A stretch of 64,000 nucleotides of DNA. It comes from JBBIMS01 sp964531645 (GTDB taxonomy: Bacteria > Acidobacteriota > Aminicenantia > JBFLYD01 > JBBIMS01). The position numbers and the translations under genes were made by a program. This document shows positions 16,424-25,305 of the stretch, one piece after another; position 1 is the first letter of the stretch, and each line of letters begins with the position of its first letter. A model generated the notes under the pieces. The model made no database searches. It was not told the DNA's origin and saw nothing but the letters and a program-made list of their open reading frames with translations. The DNA lies in contig CAZHEF010000001.1 in assembly GCA_964531645.1 (NCBI GenBank), positions 186,001 through 250,000 on the forward strand. Direction: 5' to 3'.

Positions 16424-17233
16424 TTAATCTCCTCCCAAAAGAAGTGAAATATCAAGGGACTTGAATGAATGGGTGAGAGCACCAACGGAAATATAATCCA
16501 CTCCAGTCTTTGCCACTTCCCTTGCCCTCTCAATTGTCATATTTCCTGATGCTTCAAGGGTAATCTTCCCTTTTACCAGTTCAACTGCTTTTTTAATTTT
16601 TCCGGTATCCCAGTTATCCAGAAGAATTCTATCCACTTCTTCTTCCAAAGCCTCAATAAGTTCATCCATACTCTTTACCTCAACCTCTATCTTAAGACCT
16701 TTACCCTTAACCCTTTTTATTGCCTCCTTTACTGACCCAGCAACAAAAATATGGTTCTCCTTTATCAAAACCATTTCAGAAAGATTGAATCTGTGATTTT
16801 CTCCTCCTCCCATTCTCACAGCGTATTTCTCCATTTCCCTTAAACCTGGTGTTGTCTTTCTTGTATCAAGGATTTTCGCCTTTGTTCCATCAACTGCTTT
16901 AACATATTCCCTTGTCAGAGTTGCTATTCCAGAGAGCCTTTGTAGAATATTTAGAGCAACCCTCTCTCCAGTGAGTATTGCCTTTGTTTTCCCCTCAATC
17001 TCTGCAACGACTTCTCCCTTTTTTACAGATTCTCCATCTTTTTTCAGCTCTCTATAATTTATCCTATTGTCAAGGGCTTTAAAAATCTCTTTTGCATACC
17101 TTTGCCCAGCTATAATTCCATCTTCCTTTGCTATAATCTTTGCCTTGGATCTATGATTCTCAGGAATAATCCAATCGGTAGTTTTATCCCCCTCTCCTAT
17201 ATCTTCTTTCAGAAAATCATTAAAATCTGGCAT
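16424..17233 (-). CDS. nadC: Nicotinate-nucleotide pyrophosphorylase (carboxylating)
   Basis: A 269-residue quinolinate phosphoribosyltransferase that makes nicotinate mononucleotide from quinolinate and PRPP. It shows DIGEGDKTT, ILTGERVALNILQRLSGIAT, ILDTRKTTPGLREMEKYAV, GGGENHRFNL, LIKENH and LEASGNMTIE, all family landmarks. I choose the ATG at 17233 over the TTG three bases earlier. It is the first gene of the nadC-nadA-(four-helix bundle)-nadB operon. Its last codons carry the GGGAGGAG site used by nadA. Confidence 0.96.
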   Translation of the reverse strand: MPDFNDFLKEDIGEGDKTTDWIIPENHRSKAKIIAKEDGIIAGQRYAKEIFKALDNRINYRELKKDGESVKKGEVVAEIEGKTKAILTGERVALNILQRLSGIATLTREYVKAVDGTKAKILDTRKTTPGLREMEKYAVRMGGGENHRFNLSEMVLIKENHIFVAGSVKEAIKRVKGKGLKIEVEVKSMDELIEALEEEVDRILLDNWDTGKIKKAVELVKGKITLEASGNMTIERAREVAKTGVDYISVGALTHSFKSLDISLLLGGD

Positions 17234-17309
17234 CAATAAAATATTATATCTTTATGGATTTTCTAAGTCAATATGGAAGGTCTACAGATAAAAATCAATA
17301 AATTTTATC

Positions 17310-18647
17310 TTATATTTTCAGCCAGCACCATTCCTTTGTTAAAGGAGTGGTATTAAGACATTCTCCTTTATCCGTTCTGGTTACAACTGTATTGCCATGA
17401 TTATATCCATAGCCTGCTTCAGGATTGTAAAGCCCTGGCTCATTGGAAAAAACCATTCCTTCTTTAAGAATTGTCTGGTCTCCTAAACTGAGATATGGTG
17501 GTTGATGCCCTTCCATACCTATACCATGAGCGGGTCTATGATAAAGATACTTTTCCATACCTTTTTTCCTTGCATAACTGAGAATCTCTTTAGCAATTTC
17601 CCTTGCCATCATCCCCTCTTTCTGAAGCTCCCATTGCATTATAGTCATTTCTGTATGAACCTCCCACATCTTCTTTGCAAAATCTGGAATAGGCTCTATA
17701 TGGCATGCTCTATATCCCTCTCCACCATAACCACCAATTCTTGCCCCACCAGCAATCTGGATAGCTTCTCCTTTTTTAATCCTGTTGTGATGGAACTGAT
17801 TGGGATGGGGGTAGGCAGTGGCAACACCACACCTCACTGTAATGGAAACTCTTGTTCCAACAGCAGTGTGGGGTTTTCCATCTCTTTTTATATCCCTGAA
17901 AAGGAGGTTGTTACCATATTCGGTTGCTGCCGTGGAGACCTCGAAGTATGTAGCATCTGTGCCTTTGAGCAATATATATTTCCTCGCAAACTCAAGGACC
18001 ATATCATGATACTGCATTGCCCTTTTCATGAGTGCAATTTCCTCAGGAGTTTTAATTATTCTCATGTTAAGAGGAATGTGACCCGTATCCTTAAATCGAG
18101 AATAGGGTAGAACCTTTTTCATTCTTTCAATTGTCTTTTTTCCAGGCTCACTCTCAAGACCTATTACTTTGGTAGGATAACCTCTTTTCTCTATAGCTTT
18201 TAATGCCTTTTGGAGCAAATCAGCGGTTCCTGAAGGATTTTCAAAACCACCTCTTTCCTCACAAGGATAATCAAAGTAGGTCTCATACTCCTTTATCCAC
18301 CATGTAGCCACAAGGTCACGGTCAAGGCCTGGAACTAAAAGAAAGGGCTCACCTCTAAAAGGAACCCAGAGATAACAGGGTCTCTCAGTGGGAGTGAAGA
18401 AATAACCGGTAAGGTAGATTATATTGTTGGTATCCGAAATAAACATGCCGTCAACTTTTTCCTCTGCTAACTTTTCCTGGAATCTTTTTATGGTTCTTCT
18501 ATACCACTCAATAGGCAAGCGGTCTTCTCCAGGAAAAAGAGGGTAAGACCCTTCCCCTACTTTCTCATAAATTATATTTCTTTTTAACGAACTACCAATT
18601 AAAAAGGACGATAAGGATGCCTTTAAAAACTCTCTCCTGCTAAGCAT
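17310..18647 (-). CDS. TAT-exported M24 (Xaa-Pro peptidase-like) protein with altered metal ligands
   Basis: A 445-residue protein starting MLSRREFLKASLSSFLIGSS, a clear twin-arginine signal. An N-terminal creatinase-like domain (to about 200) precedes an M24 pita-bread domain. The usual metal site Asp-x-Gly...Gly-Tyr-x-x-Asp reads IAGGARIGGYGGE, so the first Asp is Ala and the second is Glu. The histidine in PAHGIGMEGH and glutamate in SNEPGLY remain. The final glutamate position reads NHGNTVV. It may be a pseudoenzyme or bind metal differently. Acting outside the cytoplasm, it would fit peptide scavenging. No operon partner is evident. Confidence 0.88.
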   Translation of the reverse strand: MLSRREFLKASLSSFLIGSSLKRNIIYEKVGEGSYPLFPGEDRLPIEWYRRTIKRFQEKLAEEKVDGMFISDTNNIIYLTGYFFTPTERPCYLWVPFRGEPFLLVPGLDRDLVATWWIKEYETYFDYPCEERGGFENPSGTADLLQKALKAIEKRGYPTKVIGLESEPGKKTIERMKKVLPYSRFKDTGHIPLNMRIIKTPEEIALMKRAMQYHDMVLEFARKYILLKGTDATYFEVSTAATEYGNNLLFRDIKRDGKPHTAVGTRVSITVRCGVATAYPHPNQFHHNRIKKGEAIQIAGGARIGGYGGEGYRACHIEPIPDFAKKMWEVHTEMTIMQWELQKEGMMAREIAKEILSYARKKGMEKYLYHRPAHGIGMEGHQPPYLSLGDQTILKEGMVFSNEPGLYNPEAGYGYNHGNTVVTRTDKGECLNTTPLTKEWCWLKI

Positions 18648-18729
18648 CTTTACCTCCTTTCAAATGATTACACAATCAAAATATCAGAAAGAGGGATGGG
18701 TGTCAAATATAATTTTTAAATTCTGGAGA

Positions 18730-19164
18730 CTAAAAATCGGGAATAATGTGATAAACAAATTTATATTCAGAGGTCTCTGATAAGGTTTTAATTCTTTCTC
18801 TAATCGCAGAGTAATCAAACTTATAGTTATAGTCTTTTCCGAACATTTTTGAAATTTCCTCAATAGAGCCTTCTCTTCCCTTAGAGCCAGATTTATAAAC
18901 TTCCTTTTTAAAACCAAAACCTGAGCCTGAATCCATGTCAAGCCCTGAGCTTATTCCTGCTCCTGATTCCTTAATTGTTTCCGAGAAATGAACCTCTTTA
19001 CTGTTTTCATCCAGCTTAATATTGGCAATGTAGGTAAGTTTCTTTGTTGAAAGAAATGCTTTCCTCTCTGCTATTGTAGCTTCCAGCGTGAATACACCTT
19101 TTTTCTCGCTGATTTTTCCCGATATCTCCTTTGCTATGCTTTCCAGAACAACTCTGTCAATCAT
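18730..19164 (-). CDS. Hypothetical protein, 144 residues
   Basis: The gene starts at an ATG with a GAGG ribosome binding site close upstream. The product is soluble and charged, with a strand-rich N-terminal half (FTLEATIAERKAFLSTKKL), a glycine/serine-rich linker (GAGISSGLDMDSGSGFG), and a helical C-terminal part (IEEISKMFGKDYNYKFDYSAIRERIKTL). It lacks a signal peptide and membrane helices. I do not recognise a family. It faces away from the decayed FEN-1-like sequence. Its short length and normal coding look suggest a real gene. Confidence 0.6.
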   Translation of the reverse strand: MIDRVVLESIAKEISGKISEKKGVFTLEATIAERKAFLSTKKLTYIANIKLDENSKEVHFSETIKESGAGISSGLDMDSGSGFGFKKEVYKSGSKGREGSIEEISKMFGKDYNYKFDYSAIRERIKTLSETSEYKFVYHIIPDF

Positions 19165-19279
19165 TCTATTCCTCCAATTTCACTTTTCTTGAGTACCTTT
19201 AAGTGTAGGGTATAAATCAGAGAAAGTCAAAAAACATTTTCCCCTGTTCAAAAAATTTTTCAAAGGTTGTATCATTTAA

Positions 19280-20068
19280 TCAAACGTCATAGCAGTTGAT
19301 AGTAATGGAGAACTCTATCAGTTTCTTGCCCTTATAAGAATGCCTGATGGAACACTCCTCAGAGGTCTTGATGGAAATGTGACATCCCATCTTGTCGGGC
19401 TTCTTTACAGAACAACAAGATTTGATAAGTGAATATGGTATAAAACCTGTATTTGTCTTTGATGGAAAGCCTCCTGAACTTAAGGGTAAAGAGCTTGAGA
19501 GGAGAAGGAAAATTAAAGAGAAATATACAATGGAATACCAATTAGCCCTTGCTGAAGGCGACCTCAAGAAGGCATTTTCAAAAGCCACAATGACATCCCG
19601 TCTTACTCCCTCAATGGTTGAGGATGCAAAGAAACTCCTATCCCTTTTAGGGATCCCTTATGTTCAGGCTACTTCAGAAGGTGAGGCTCAGGCATCCTTT
19701 ATGGTGAAAAAGGGTGATGCATGGACTACAGGAAGCAAGTATTACGATTCCCTTCTGTTCGGGACACCGCGTCTTGCTCGTTTTATAAACATTTCCAGTA
19801 AAGAATTTCTTTCGAGCAAAGGCGAATTCAGACCATTAAAACCTGAAATAATTGAACTGGATGAAATTCTCAGAAGCTATGGTATCACTCACAAACAGTT
19901 AATTGATATAGCCATACTCATAAGCCCGAGGTCGCTGAAGATTATAATGTTTCTTATGGAAATATGGATGAAAAGGGTTTGATAAAATTCCTCTGTGAGG
20001 AAAAAGGGTTTTCTCAGAGAAGGGTGGAGACTGCTATTGAAAGGACGAAATTACCAAAAGTTCTTTAG
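19280..20068 (+). pseudogene. Decayed archaeal-type flap endonuclease (FEN-1)
   Basis: The sequence reads like archaeal FEN-1: VIAVDSNGELYQFLALIR and DGNVTSHLVGLLYRTT, then in another frame SEYGIKPVFVFDGKPPELKG, YVQATSEGEAQASFMVKKGD and KYYDSLLFGTPRLARF, and in a third frame DEKGLIKFLCEEKGFSQRRV. Lesions are a missing 5' end (TAA at 19277), a one-base insertion near 19418, loss of the helix-hairpin-helix/GxGPK segment after ITHKQLIDIAILI (near 19925) with another frame change, and a tyrosine for the first Asp in the usual QDYD. The longest intact piece is 19392-19982. Archaea and eukaryotes carry this gene, while bacteria normally use the Pol I 5' nuclease, so it was probably acquired by transfer and then lost. 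Its end overlaps the hyuB stop. Confidence 0.85.
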
Positions 20069-21621
20069 GAAATTTTACCGAATCCTCCTCCACCAGGGGT
20101 CTCTATTCTCAATATGTCTCCAACCTTAGCATTAAAATTAACTTTTGAAGGCAATAGTATTTTTCTCTTCCCTCTTATTAGATAATTTCTTCCCGTTTTT
20201 CCTGGATTTCCTCCCTTTAGACCGTAAGGAGGAATTCTCCTTCTTTCAGACAAAATGCTTATCTCAGTTTCCACAAAAAATTTGTATTCCCTTATTATTC
20301 CATCACCCCCTTTATATTTCCCCTTCCCACCAGAGCTTTTCCTTAAAAGATATTTATTGAGTCTTATGGGAAGATAATGTTCAAGGGCTTCAATAGGTGT
20401 ATTCAATGAGTTTGTCATGTGGGAATGAACTCCCGAAATTCCATCCCAGCCCGGTCCAGCTCCTGTCCCCCCTCCTATTGTTTCATAATATGCAAAATTT
20501 TCTCCGCTGAAGTCCCTTCCCCCAAAGGATATATTGTTCATTGTTCCCTGGCTGGCAGAAGGAATCTTCTCGGACATGGCCTTTGAAAGGGCTCCGAGAA
20601 GAACATCCACAATCCTTTGGGAAGTCTCCACATTCCCTCCAGCAACTGCATAAGGTTTCTCTGCATTCACAATATTTTTTTCAGGAAGAATCAAATTTAT
20701 AGGTCTCATAATTCCCGAATTCACAGGGATCTCCTCTCCTATCACGCATTTCATAACATAAAGAACCGCTGAGTAAGTTATTGCAAAATTTGCATTTATA
20801 CCACCCTTTACCTGGAGAGAGCTTCCGGAAAAATCTATGGAGATACTATCTTTTTTTACCTCAATGCTCACCCTTATTGGTATTTTTTTTGTTTCAAAAC
20901 CATCATCATCCATAAAGTCTTCAAATGTGTATTTTCCTGAGGTGATTTTTTCAAGGAAAGACCTCATGAGTTTTTCAGTGTAATCAATAAGAGCCTTTGC
21001 ATTTTCAAGACTCTTTTCAATCCCGTATTTTTCAACAACTTCCCTCAATCTTTCAATTCCCCTTCTGTTGGATGCTATCTGGGCAAACATATCCCCCTCC
21101 CTTTCCTCTGGAGTTCTTACATTGGAAAGAATGAGCTTCATAACATCCGAACAAATCTCCCCTTTTCTTACAATTTTAACAGGAGGAATGATCAAGCCTT
21201 CCTGATATATCTCACTGGCAAGGGGCATTGAGCCAGGTTTCATTCCACCCACATCACTGTGATGGGCTCTATTGGCAACAATGAATGTTAATTTTTTATC
21301 AAAATAAAAGGGAGCGATGAGAGTTAAGTCAGGAAGATGGGTCCCACCTTTGTATGGGTCATTCAAAAGGACCATGTCTCCATCCTCAAGAGAAACCTCT
21401 TTCAATGCTTCCTTTACTGAAAGGGGCATTGCACCAAGATGAACGGGAATGTGGGAGCCAAAGGTAAAGCTTTCGCCATCGGAAGTAAAAATGGCGCAAG
21501 AGTAATCCTGTCTTTCCTTAATGTTGGGAGAGAATGCAGACCTTTTGAGAACGCTCCCCATCTCATCGCATATGGACTGATAAATGTTTCTAAAAATTTC
21601 TATTTCAATAGGGTCAAACAT
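20065..21621 (-). CDS. hyuB: Hydantoinase B / oxoprolinase subunit
   Basis: A 518-residue protein of the HyuB family. Signatures are SPNIKERQDYSCAIF, GSHIPVHLGAMPLSV, LNDPYKGGTHLPDLTL, ANRAHHSDVGGMKPGS, GTMNNISFGG, and the C-terminal TPGGGGFG. With HyuA it makes an ATP-dependent amidohydrolase acting on hydantoin, 5-oxoproline or N-methylhydantoin-like rings. The substrate cannot be told from sequence. The ATG at 21621 lies eight bases inside the end of the hyuA frame, so the subunits are translationally coupled. Confidence 0.94.
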   Translation of the reverse strand: MFDPIEIEIFRNIYQSICDEMGSVLKRSAFSPNIKERQDYSCAIFTSDGESFTFGSHIPVHLGAMPLSVKEALKEVSLEDGDMVLLNDPYKGGTHLPDLTLIAPFYFDKKLTFIVANRAHHSDVGGMKPGSMPLASEIYQEGLIIPPVKIVRKGEICSDVMKLILSNVRTPEEREGDMFAQIASNRRGIERLREVVEKYGIEKSLENAKALIDYTEKLMRSFLEKITSGKYTFEDFMDDDGFETKKIPIRVSIEVKKDSISIDFSGSSLQVKGGINANFAITYSAVLYVMKCVIGEEIPVNSGIMRPINLILPEKNIVNAEKPYAVAGGNVETSQRIVDVLLGALSKAMSEKIPSASQGTMNNISFGGRDFSGENFAYYETIGGGTGAGPGWDGISGVHSHMTNSLNTPIEALEHYLPIRLNKYLLRKSSGGKGKYKGGDGIIREYKFFVETEISILSERRRIPPYGLKGGNPGKTGRNYLIRGKRKILLPSKVNFNAKVGDILRIETPGGGGFGKIS

Positions 21622-23602
21622 TTTCCTTCCGTATTATAAGATTGTAATATTTATCAACATTACACTTGTAACCCAAAGGAACAAATGTAGTTCCATCATA
21701 GGAGGAGATAATGGCTGGACCCTTTAAAATGTTCCCTGGAAGGAGTCTTTCCCTAAGATAAACTGTCGTTTTCATAAAATCTCCTTCATAATAAATTTCC
21801 TTTTCACAGTAAAAAGCATCCTCCGAAGAAGATTGAATAGGCTCGGAAGAGGGTAGTTCAACCTTATCAACAATTCCAACTCCCCTCAACCTTAAATTTA
21901 CAATCTCCACTTCCCTTTCCTTGTAATAATGGGAATAAAGCTTCATGTGGGCTCTGTGAAACTCTTTTAAAAATCCATTTTTATAAGGTATGTTAAGCTC
22001 ATAGGATTGCCCCTTGTATCTCATGTCCAGAGACCTTGAAAAAAGAATTCTCTCCTCCTCAAGCTTTTCTATCCTGAATAGTTCCAATGCCTCTCTTTCA
22101 AGCTCTTCAAATCTTTTATCCAGTTCTTCCTTTATTCTTTCATGGGCTTTTTTCATAACAGAAGAAGATAGCTCCTTTGAAGAATCCGAAAGCATCATGC
22201 CAAGGGCTGAGAATACCCCCTGCAAATTCGGAACCATTACTGTTGATATACCGAGTCTTTCAGCAAGATTAACCGCTACAAGTCCGCCCGCTCCGCCAAA
22301 GGCAAAAAGGGAGAAATCTCTCGGGTCATAACCCCTTTCAATACTCACAACCCTTAATGCCTTCTCCATGGAAACCAATGCAACCTGTACAATTCCTTCT
22401 GCACATTGATAAACATTTAATCTTATTTTTTTAGCTATTCCCTCTATTGCTTTGAAACTTTTATCGGGATAAATTTTCATTTTCCCACCAAGGAAATGTT
22501 CTGGAACCATCCATCCAAGAACCATGAAAGCATCTGTTACTGTTGCAAGGTCAGAAACGCCATAACATGCAGGTCCAGGGTCTGCTCCAGCACTTTCAGG
22601 ACCTACCTTTATGACTCCTCCTCTGTCAATTCTTGTAATTGAACCTCCTCCCGCTCCAACTGTTTGAATATCAATCATGGGAATTCTAAGGGGTATACCT
22701 TTCAGGGAATTCTCCTTTGTTATTTTAAACCCACCATCTATTAGACTCACATCTGTGGATGTCCCTCCCATATCAAGGGTAATAAACTTTGACATTCCTA
22801 TCAATTTTCCAATATATAAAGAGGCAATTGCTCCACCCGCTGGTCCAGAAAGGAGGGTAAAAACAGGCTTTTCCCTTGCAATCTCGGGGGAAATAAATCC
22901 TCCCTGAGACTGCATTATGAAAAGTTTTGAGCCCGAAATTCCTTTTTTTAATTTTTCAAGATATTCTCCCAGCACAGGAATAAGAGAGGCATTTAGAGCT
23001 GTTATAACTCCCCTCTCATACTCCCTGTATTCAGAAAGAATTGAGTGGGAAGAGGTCACTTTAAAATTCATTCCCTTTAAAATCTCTTCAGCAATCATTT
23101 CATTTTCAGGGTTTGCATAGGAATGTAGGAAAAGAATTGCTACACAGGAAACTTTCTCCCTTTTAAGTATCTTTGCAATTCTTAAAAGCTCATTCCTTTT
23201 CAAGGGCTTTTCTATTCTTCCGTCAAAAAGAGTTCTTTCATCAATGCCAAAGGAAAGGGATAATGGAATTAATGGGTCTGGTTTTTCAGGCTTCAGAGAA
23301 AAAAGATTCGATCTGTTCTGCCTTCCTATATGAAGGACATGTTCAAATCCCTTTGTTACTATAAGTGCTGTCCTGGCAGTCTTATTTTCAAGGAAAGCAT
23401 TTGTCGCTACAGTTGTTCCATGAACAATAGTGGGAGAGAATTCTGTATAGTCCCATACGCCATCCATTACTGCTTTCCAGGGATTGGCAGGGGTGGAAGG
23501 AATTTTCTTTATAAAAAGGGATTTCCCATCGGAAATTACAAAATCAGTAAATGTTCCTCCAGTATCAACTCCTATTCTCCACATAAAAGAATGATATTCC
23601 AT
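21614..23602 (-). CDS. hyuA: Hydantoinase A / oxoprolinase subunit
   Basis: A 662-residue ATPase subunit with the ASKHA-type phosphate motif GVDTGGTFTDFV, HGTTVATNAFLENK, SGPAGGAIAS, LDMGGTSTDVSLI, GAGGGSI and FGGAGG. It activates the lactam for hydrolysis together with HyuB. The start could be 23602 (MEYHSF) or 23584 (MWRIGVDTGG). Neither has a clear Shine-Dalgarno sequence, and the shorter form matches the usual family N-terminus. The pair forms a two-gene operon next to unrelated small regulators. Confidence 0.94.
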   Translation of the reverse strand: MEYHSFMWRIGVDTGGTFTDFVISDGKSLFIKKIPSTPANPWKAVMDGVWDYTEFSPTIVHGTTVATNAFLENKTARTALIVTKGFEHVLHIGRQNRSNLFSLKPEKPDPLIPLSLSFGIDERTLFDGRIEKPLKRNELLRIAKILKREKVSCVAILFLHSYANPENEMIAEEILKGMNFKVTSSHSILSEYREYERGVITALNASLIPVLGEYLEKLKKGISGSKLFIMQSQGGFISPEIAREKPVFTLLSGPAGGAIASLYIGKLIGMSKFITLDMGGTSTDVSLIDGGFKITKENSLKGIPLRIPMIDIQTVGAGGGSITRIDRGGVIKVGPESAGADPGPACYGVSDLATVTDAFMVLGWMVPEHFLGGKMKIYPDKSFKAIEGIAKKIRLNVYQCAEGIVQVALVSMEKALRVVSIERGYDPRDFSLFAFGGAGGLVAVNLAERLGISTVMVPNLQGVFSALGMMLSDSSKELSSSVMKKAHERIKEELDKRFEELEREALELFRIEKLEEERILFSRSLDMRYKGQSYELNIPYKNGFLKEFHRAHMKLYSHYYKEREVEIVNLRLRGVGIVDKVELPSSEPIQSSSEDAFYCEKEIYYEGDFMKTTVYLRERLLPGNILKGPAIISSYDGTTFVPLGYKCNVDKYYNLIIRKENV

Positions 23603-23812
23603 TGAAATATAAAGTTCAACTGTAAGAAAATATCATAGGTAGCGTAAGATTTATTGTGTAAAATTTATGAAAAGTGTATCCTCCATATTTGAAATTAAAT
23701 TTTTGAAAAGAGGATAATATATGCATTGGTTATATACAATAACAAGAAATGGAAGGATAAACCTTTACATGAATTTACACAAAAATCTTGACACTACCAA
23801 AAATATCTTAGA

Positions 23813-23840
23813 TTGAGAAAATAATAATTTTTTGTATAAT
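23813..23840 (+). promoter_or_regulatory. Sigma-70-type promoter for the small helix-turn-helix gene
   Basis: TTGAGA (23813-23818) and TATAAT (23835-23840) are 16 bases apart, in an AT-rich stretch. Transcription would start near 23847, with GAGGAGGT about 10 bases before the ATG at 23873. The remainder of the 23603-23872 gap shows no other feature I can support. Confidence 0.6.
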
Positions 23841-23872
23841 TAAATCTGAGTAAATTAATGAGGAGGTAAAAA

Positions 23873-24064
23873 ATGCCTAAGAAATGCGGAGAAAAAAAGA
23901 CCTTTTTAACAGCAGCCAAGATTGCAGAGCTTCTTGGAATTTCCAAGACAGAGGTTCAGAAGACAATTAAGGAGGCAAACATCAAGCCCGATGAGGTAAA
24001 ATGCGGTTGCTCCTATTTTTCCGAGGAGAGCGTTGAAAAGATAAAAAAACTCCTGAAAAAATAA
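23873..24064 (+). CDS. Small helix-turn-helix protein with cysteine pair
   Basis: 63 residues from an ATG with a strong ribosome binding site (GAGGAGGT). Residues 12-30 (TAAKIAELLGISKTEVQKT) form a MerR/excisionase-like helix-turn-helix, and the rest (ANIKPDEVKCGCSYFSEES) forms a small wing with a CGC motif. An N-terminal Cys (KKCGEK) could join the pair in binding metal or in redox sensing. It has a good promoter and sits before the GIY-YIG gene. The target is unknown. Confidence 0.75.
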   Translation: MPKKCGEKKTFLTAAKIAELLGISKTEVQKTIKEANIKPDEVKCGCSYFSEESVEKIKKLLKK

Positions 24065-24080
24065 GTTATCAACATTTCGT

Positions 24081-24461
24081 TTGTTCACATATTTATTATT
24101 AGCTAGACTTTTAAAAGATGTAAGTATAGAAATTGGAAGGAAGGGATGTAAAGATTTTAAAGAAGGGTTTTATGTTTATGCGGGGAGTGGAAGAAGATAT
24201 GGATTCCAAAGGATAATAAGACATTTAAAAAAATCTAAAAAACTTAAATGGCACATCGATTATCTATTGGAGAAAGGAAGAATTGAAGGGATATGGATAA
24301 TACTTGGGGAAGGAACAAATGAATGCCAGTTAAGCACTCTTCTGCAGAAACAAGGAATTGTATTAATGAAAAAATTTGGCTCCTCTGATTGTAAATGTCC
24401 ATCCCATCTTTTTTATTTCAAAAACAACCCTTATAGAACAATTGAAAATATAACAATCTAA
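24081..24461 (+). CDS. DUF123 / GIY-YIG-like nuclease domain protein
   Basis: 126 residues from TTG at 24081. The family words are FYVYAGSGRR (the GIY-YIG-like hairpin), RIIRHLKKSKKLKWHIDYLL, and the terminal SSDCKCPSHLFYF. DUF123 proteins are mostly archaeal or bacterial thermophile proteins, sometimes fused to endonuclease III, and are thought to cut or bind DNA. The start is weak and without a ribosome binding site. It begins 17 bases after the small helix-turn-helix gene, so the two may be cotranscribed. Confidence 0.8.
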   Translation: MFTYLLLARLLKDVSIEIGRKGCKDFKEGFYVYAGSGRRYGFQRIIRHLKKSKKLKWHIDYLLEKGRIEGIWIILGEGTNECQLSTLLQKQGIVLMKKFGSSDCKCPSHLFYFKNNPYRTIENITI

Positions 24462-24480
24462 TCAATTTCAAAAATTGATT
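24460..24480 (+). terminator. 9-bp hairpin after the DUF123 gene, possible weak terminator
   Basis: AATCAATTT (24460-24468) and AAATTGATT (24472-24480) form a perfect AT-rich stem with a three-base loop, overlapping the stop codon of the DUF123 gene. No U-tract follows, so termination would be weak. It could instead be a protein-binding palindrome ahead of the TetR gene. Confidence 0.4.
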
Positions 24481-24485
24481 GCATG

Positions 24486-24534
24486 TGACTTTAGTCATGT
24501 TTGAGTTGACAAATATATTTAAATGAATTTATAT
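24486..24534 (+). promoter_or_regulatory. Promoter and likely operator of the TetR-family gene
   Basis: TTGACA (24506-24511) is followed after 17 bases by TTATAT (24529-24534), 20 bases before the TetR ATG. Just upstream TGACT-TT-AGTCA (24486-24497) is a perfect palindrome, a plausible site for autoregulation by the TetR protein. Binding is inferred. Confidence 0.5.
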
Positions 24535-24553
24535 TTTATTAGAGAGGTGAAAC

Positions 24554-25159
24554 ATGAGAAGAGCAAGGGAAAGAATACGAGTCGATAAAGAAGAGATAAT
24601 TTTTAGTGCAGCCCTTAAAGTTTTTTGCTCGGAAGGGATTGATGGTGCTACAATGCAGGAAATTGCAAGGGAGGCAGGTCTTGGAAGAGCTACAGTATAC
24701 TATCATTTTCCTTCCAAAAAAGTGATTCTCAGAGAAATTCTTATCACCACTCTCGATATGTTCTTCAAAGATTTTCTACAGAATGCAAAAGATGTAAAAT
24801 CAGAAAGTGCTCTTTACGAGAAGATTGTTGAGTATTTTGTCAAATTCTTTAATAAGAATCCCCTCTTCACACAACTATACTTTATGGTCTACTCCTACTC
24901 GAGGACTACATGGATGAAGGAAATGCTCAAAGAGTTCAACGAAAGACACATTAAGTGGTTGCAAGATATTGAAGAAATGTTTAGAGGAAGGTTTAAAGTG
25001 AATCCTATATATCTTGCGCTTCCAATGACTTTTGGCCACGGACTCGGACTCCTCTTCCTTTCTTCAAAAGACAAGGAGAGGCTCGACAAGCTTACAAGGG
25101 CATTTGTGACATTAATGAAAAAAGCACTCAAAGAGGAGCAAGGCCAGGAAGGAAAATAA
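24554..25159 (+). CDS. TetR/AcrR family transcriptional regulator
   Basis: 201 residues with an N-terminal TetR helix-turn-helix: IIFSAALKVFCSEGIDGATM, QEIAREAGLGRATVYYHFPSKK. An all-helical ligand domain follows. The gene has a GAGAGGTGAAAC ribosome binding site, its own promoter and a palindrome upstream. No efflux or metabolic gene follows directly. The next gene, dnaN, is convergent. The regulated genes are therefore unclear. Confidence 0.92.
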   Translation: MRRARERIRVDKEEIIFSAALKVFCSEGIDGATMQEIAREAGLGRATVYYHFPSKKVILREILITTLDMFFKDFLQNAKDVKSESALYEKIVEYFVKFFNKNPLFTQLYFMVYSYSRTTWMKEMLKEFNERHIKWLQDIEEMFRGRFKVNPIYLALPMTFGHGLGLLFLSSKDKERLDKLTRAFVTLMKKALKEEQGQEGK

Positions 25160-25305
25160 GAATTAAGAGCTAAAGTTTTTACAGTCCAGGTCTGAGCTTT
25201 AAGATTTAGTCATAACCTTTTTGTTTTTGTCCGTCTTATTTGAACTTATTTGAATAATTTTGTCTTTTTTCGTTTCATCCTTCATTTTAGATTTTTAAAA
25301 AACAT

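Noticed and set aside
22014..22331. Serine-rich plus-strand frame opposite hyuA
   Set aside because: Composition is that of an antisense shadow, and HyuA covers it fully.
24066..24074. TTATCAACA as a DnaA box near the small helix-turn-helix gene
   Set aside because: It is an isolated one-mismatch site between coding regions with no companion boxes. A similar word occurs within hyuA at about 21646, so it is not informative.
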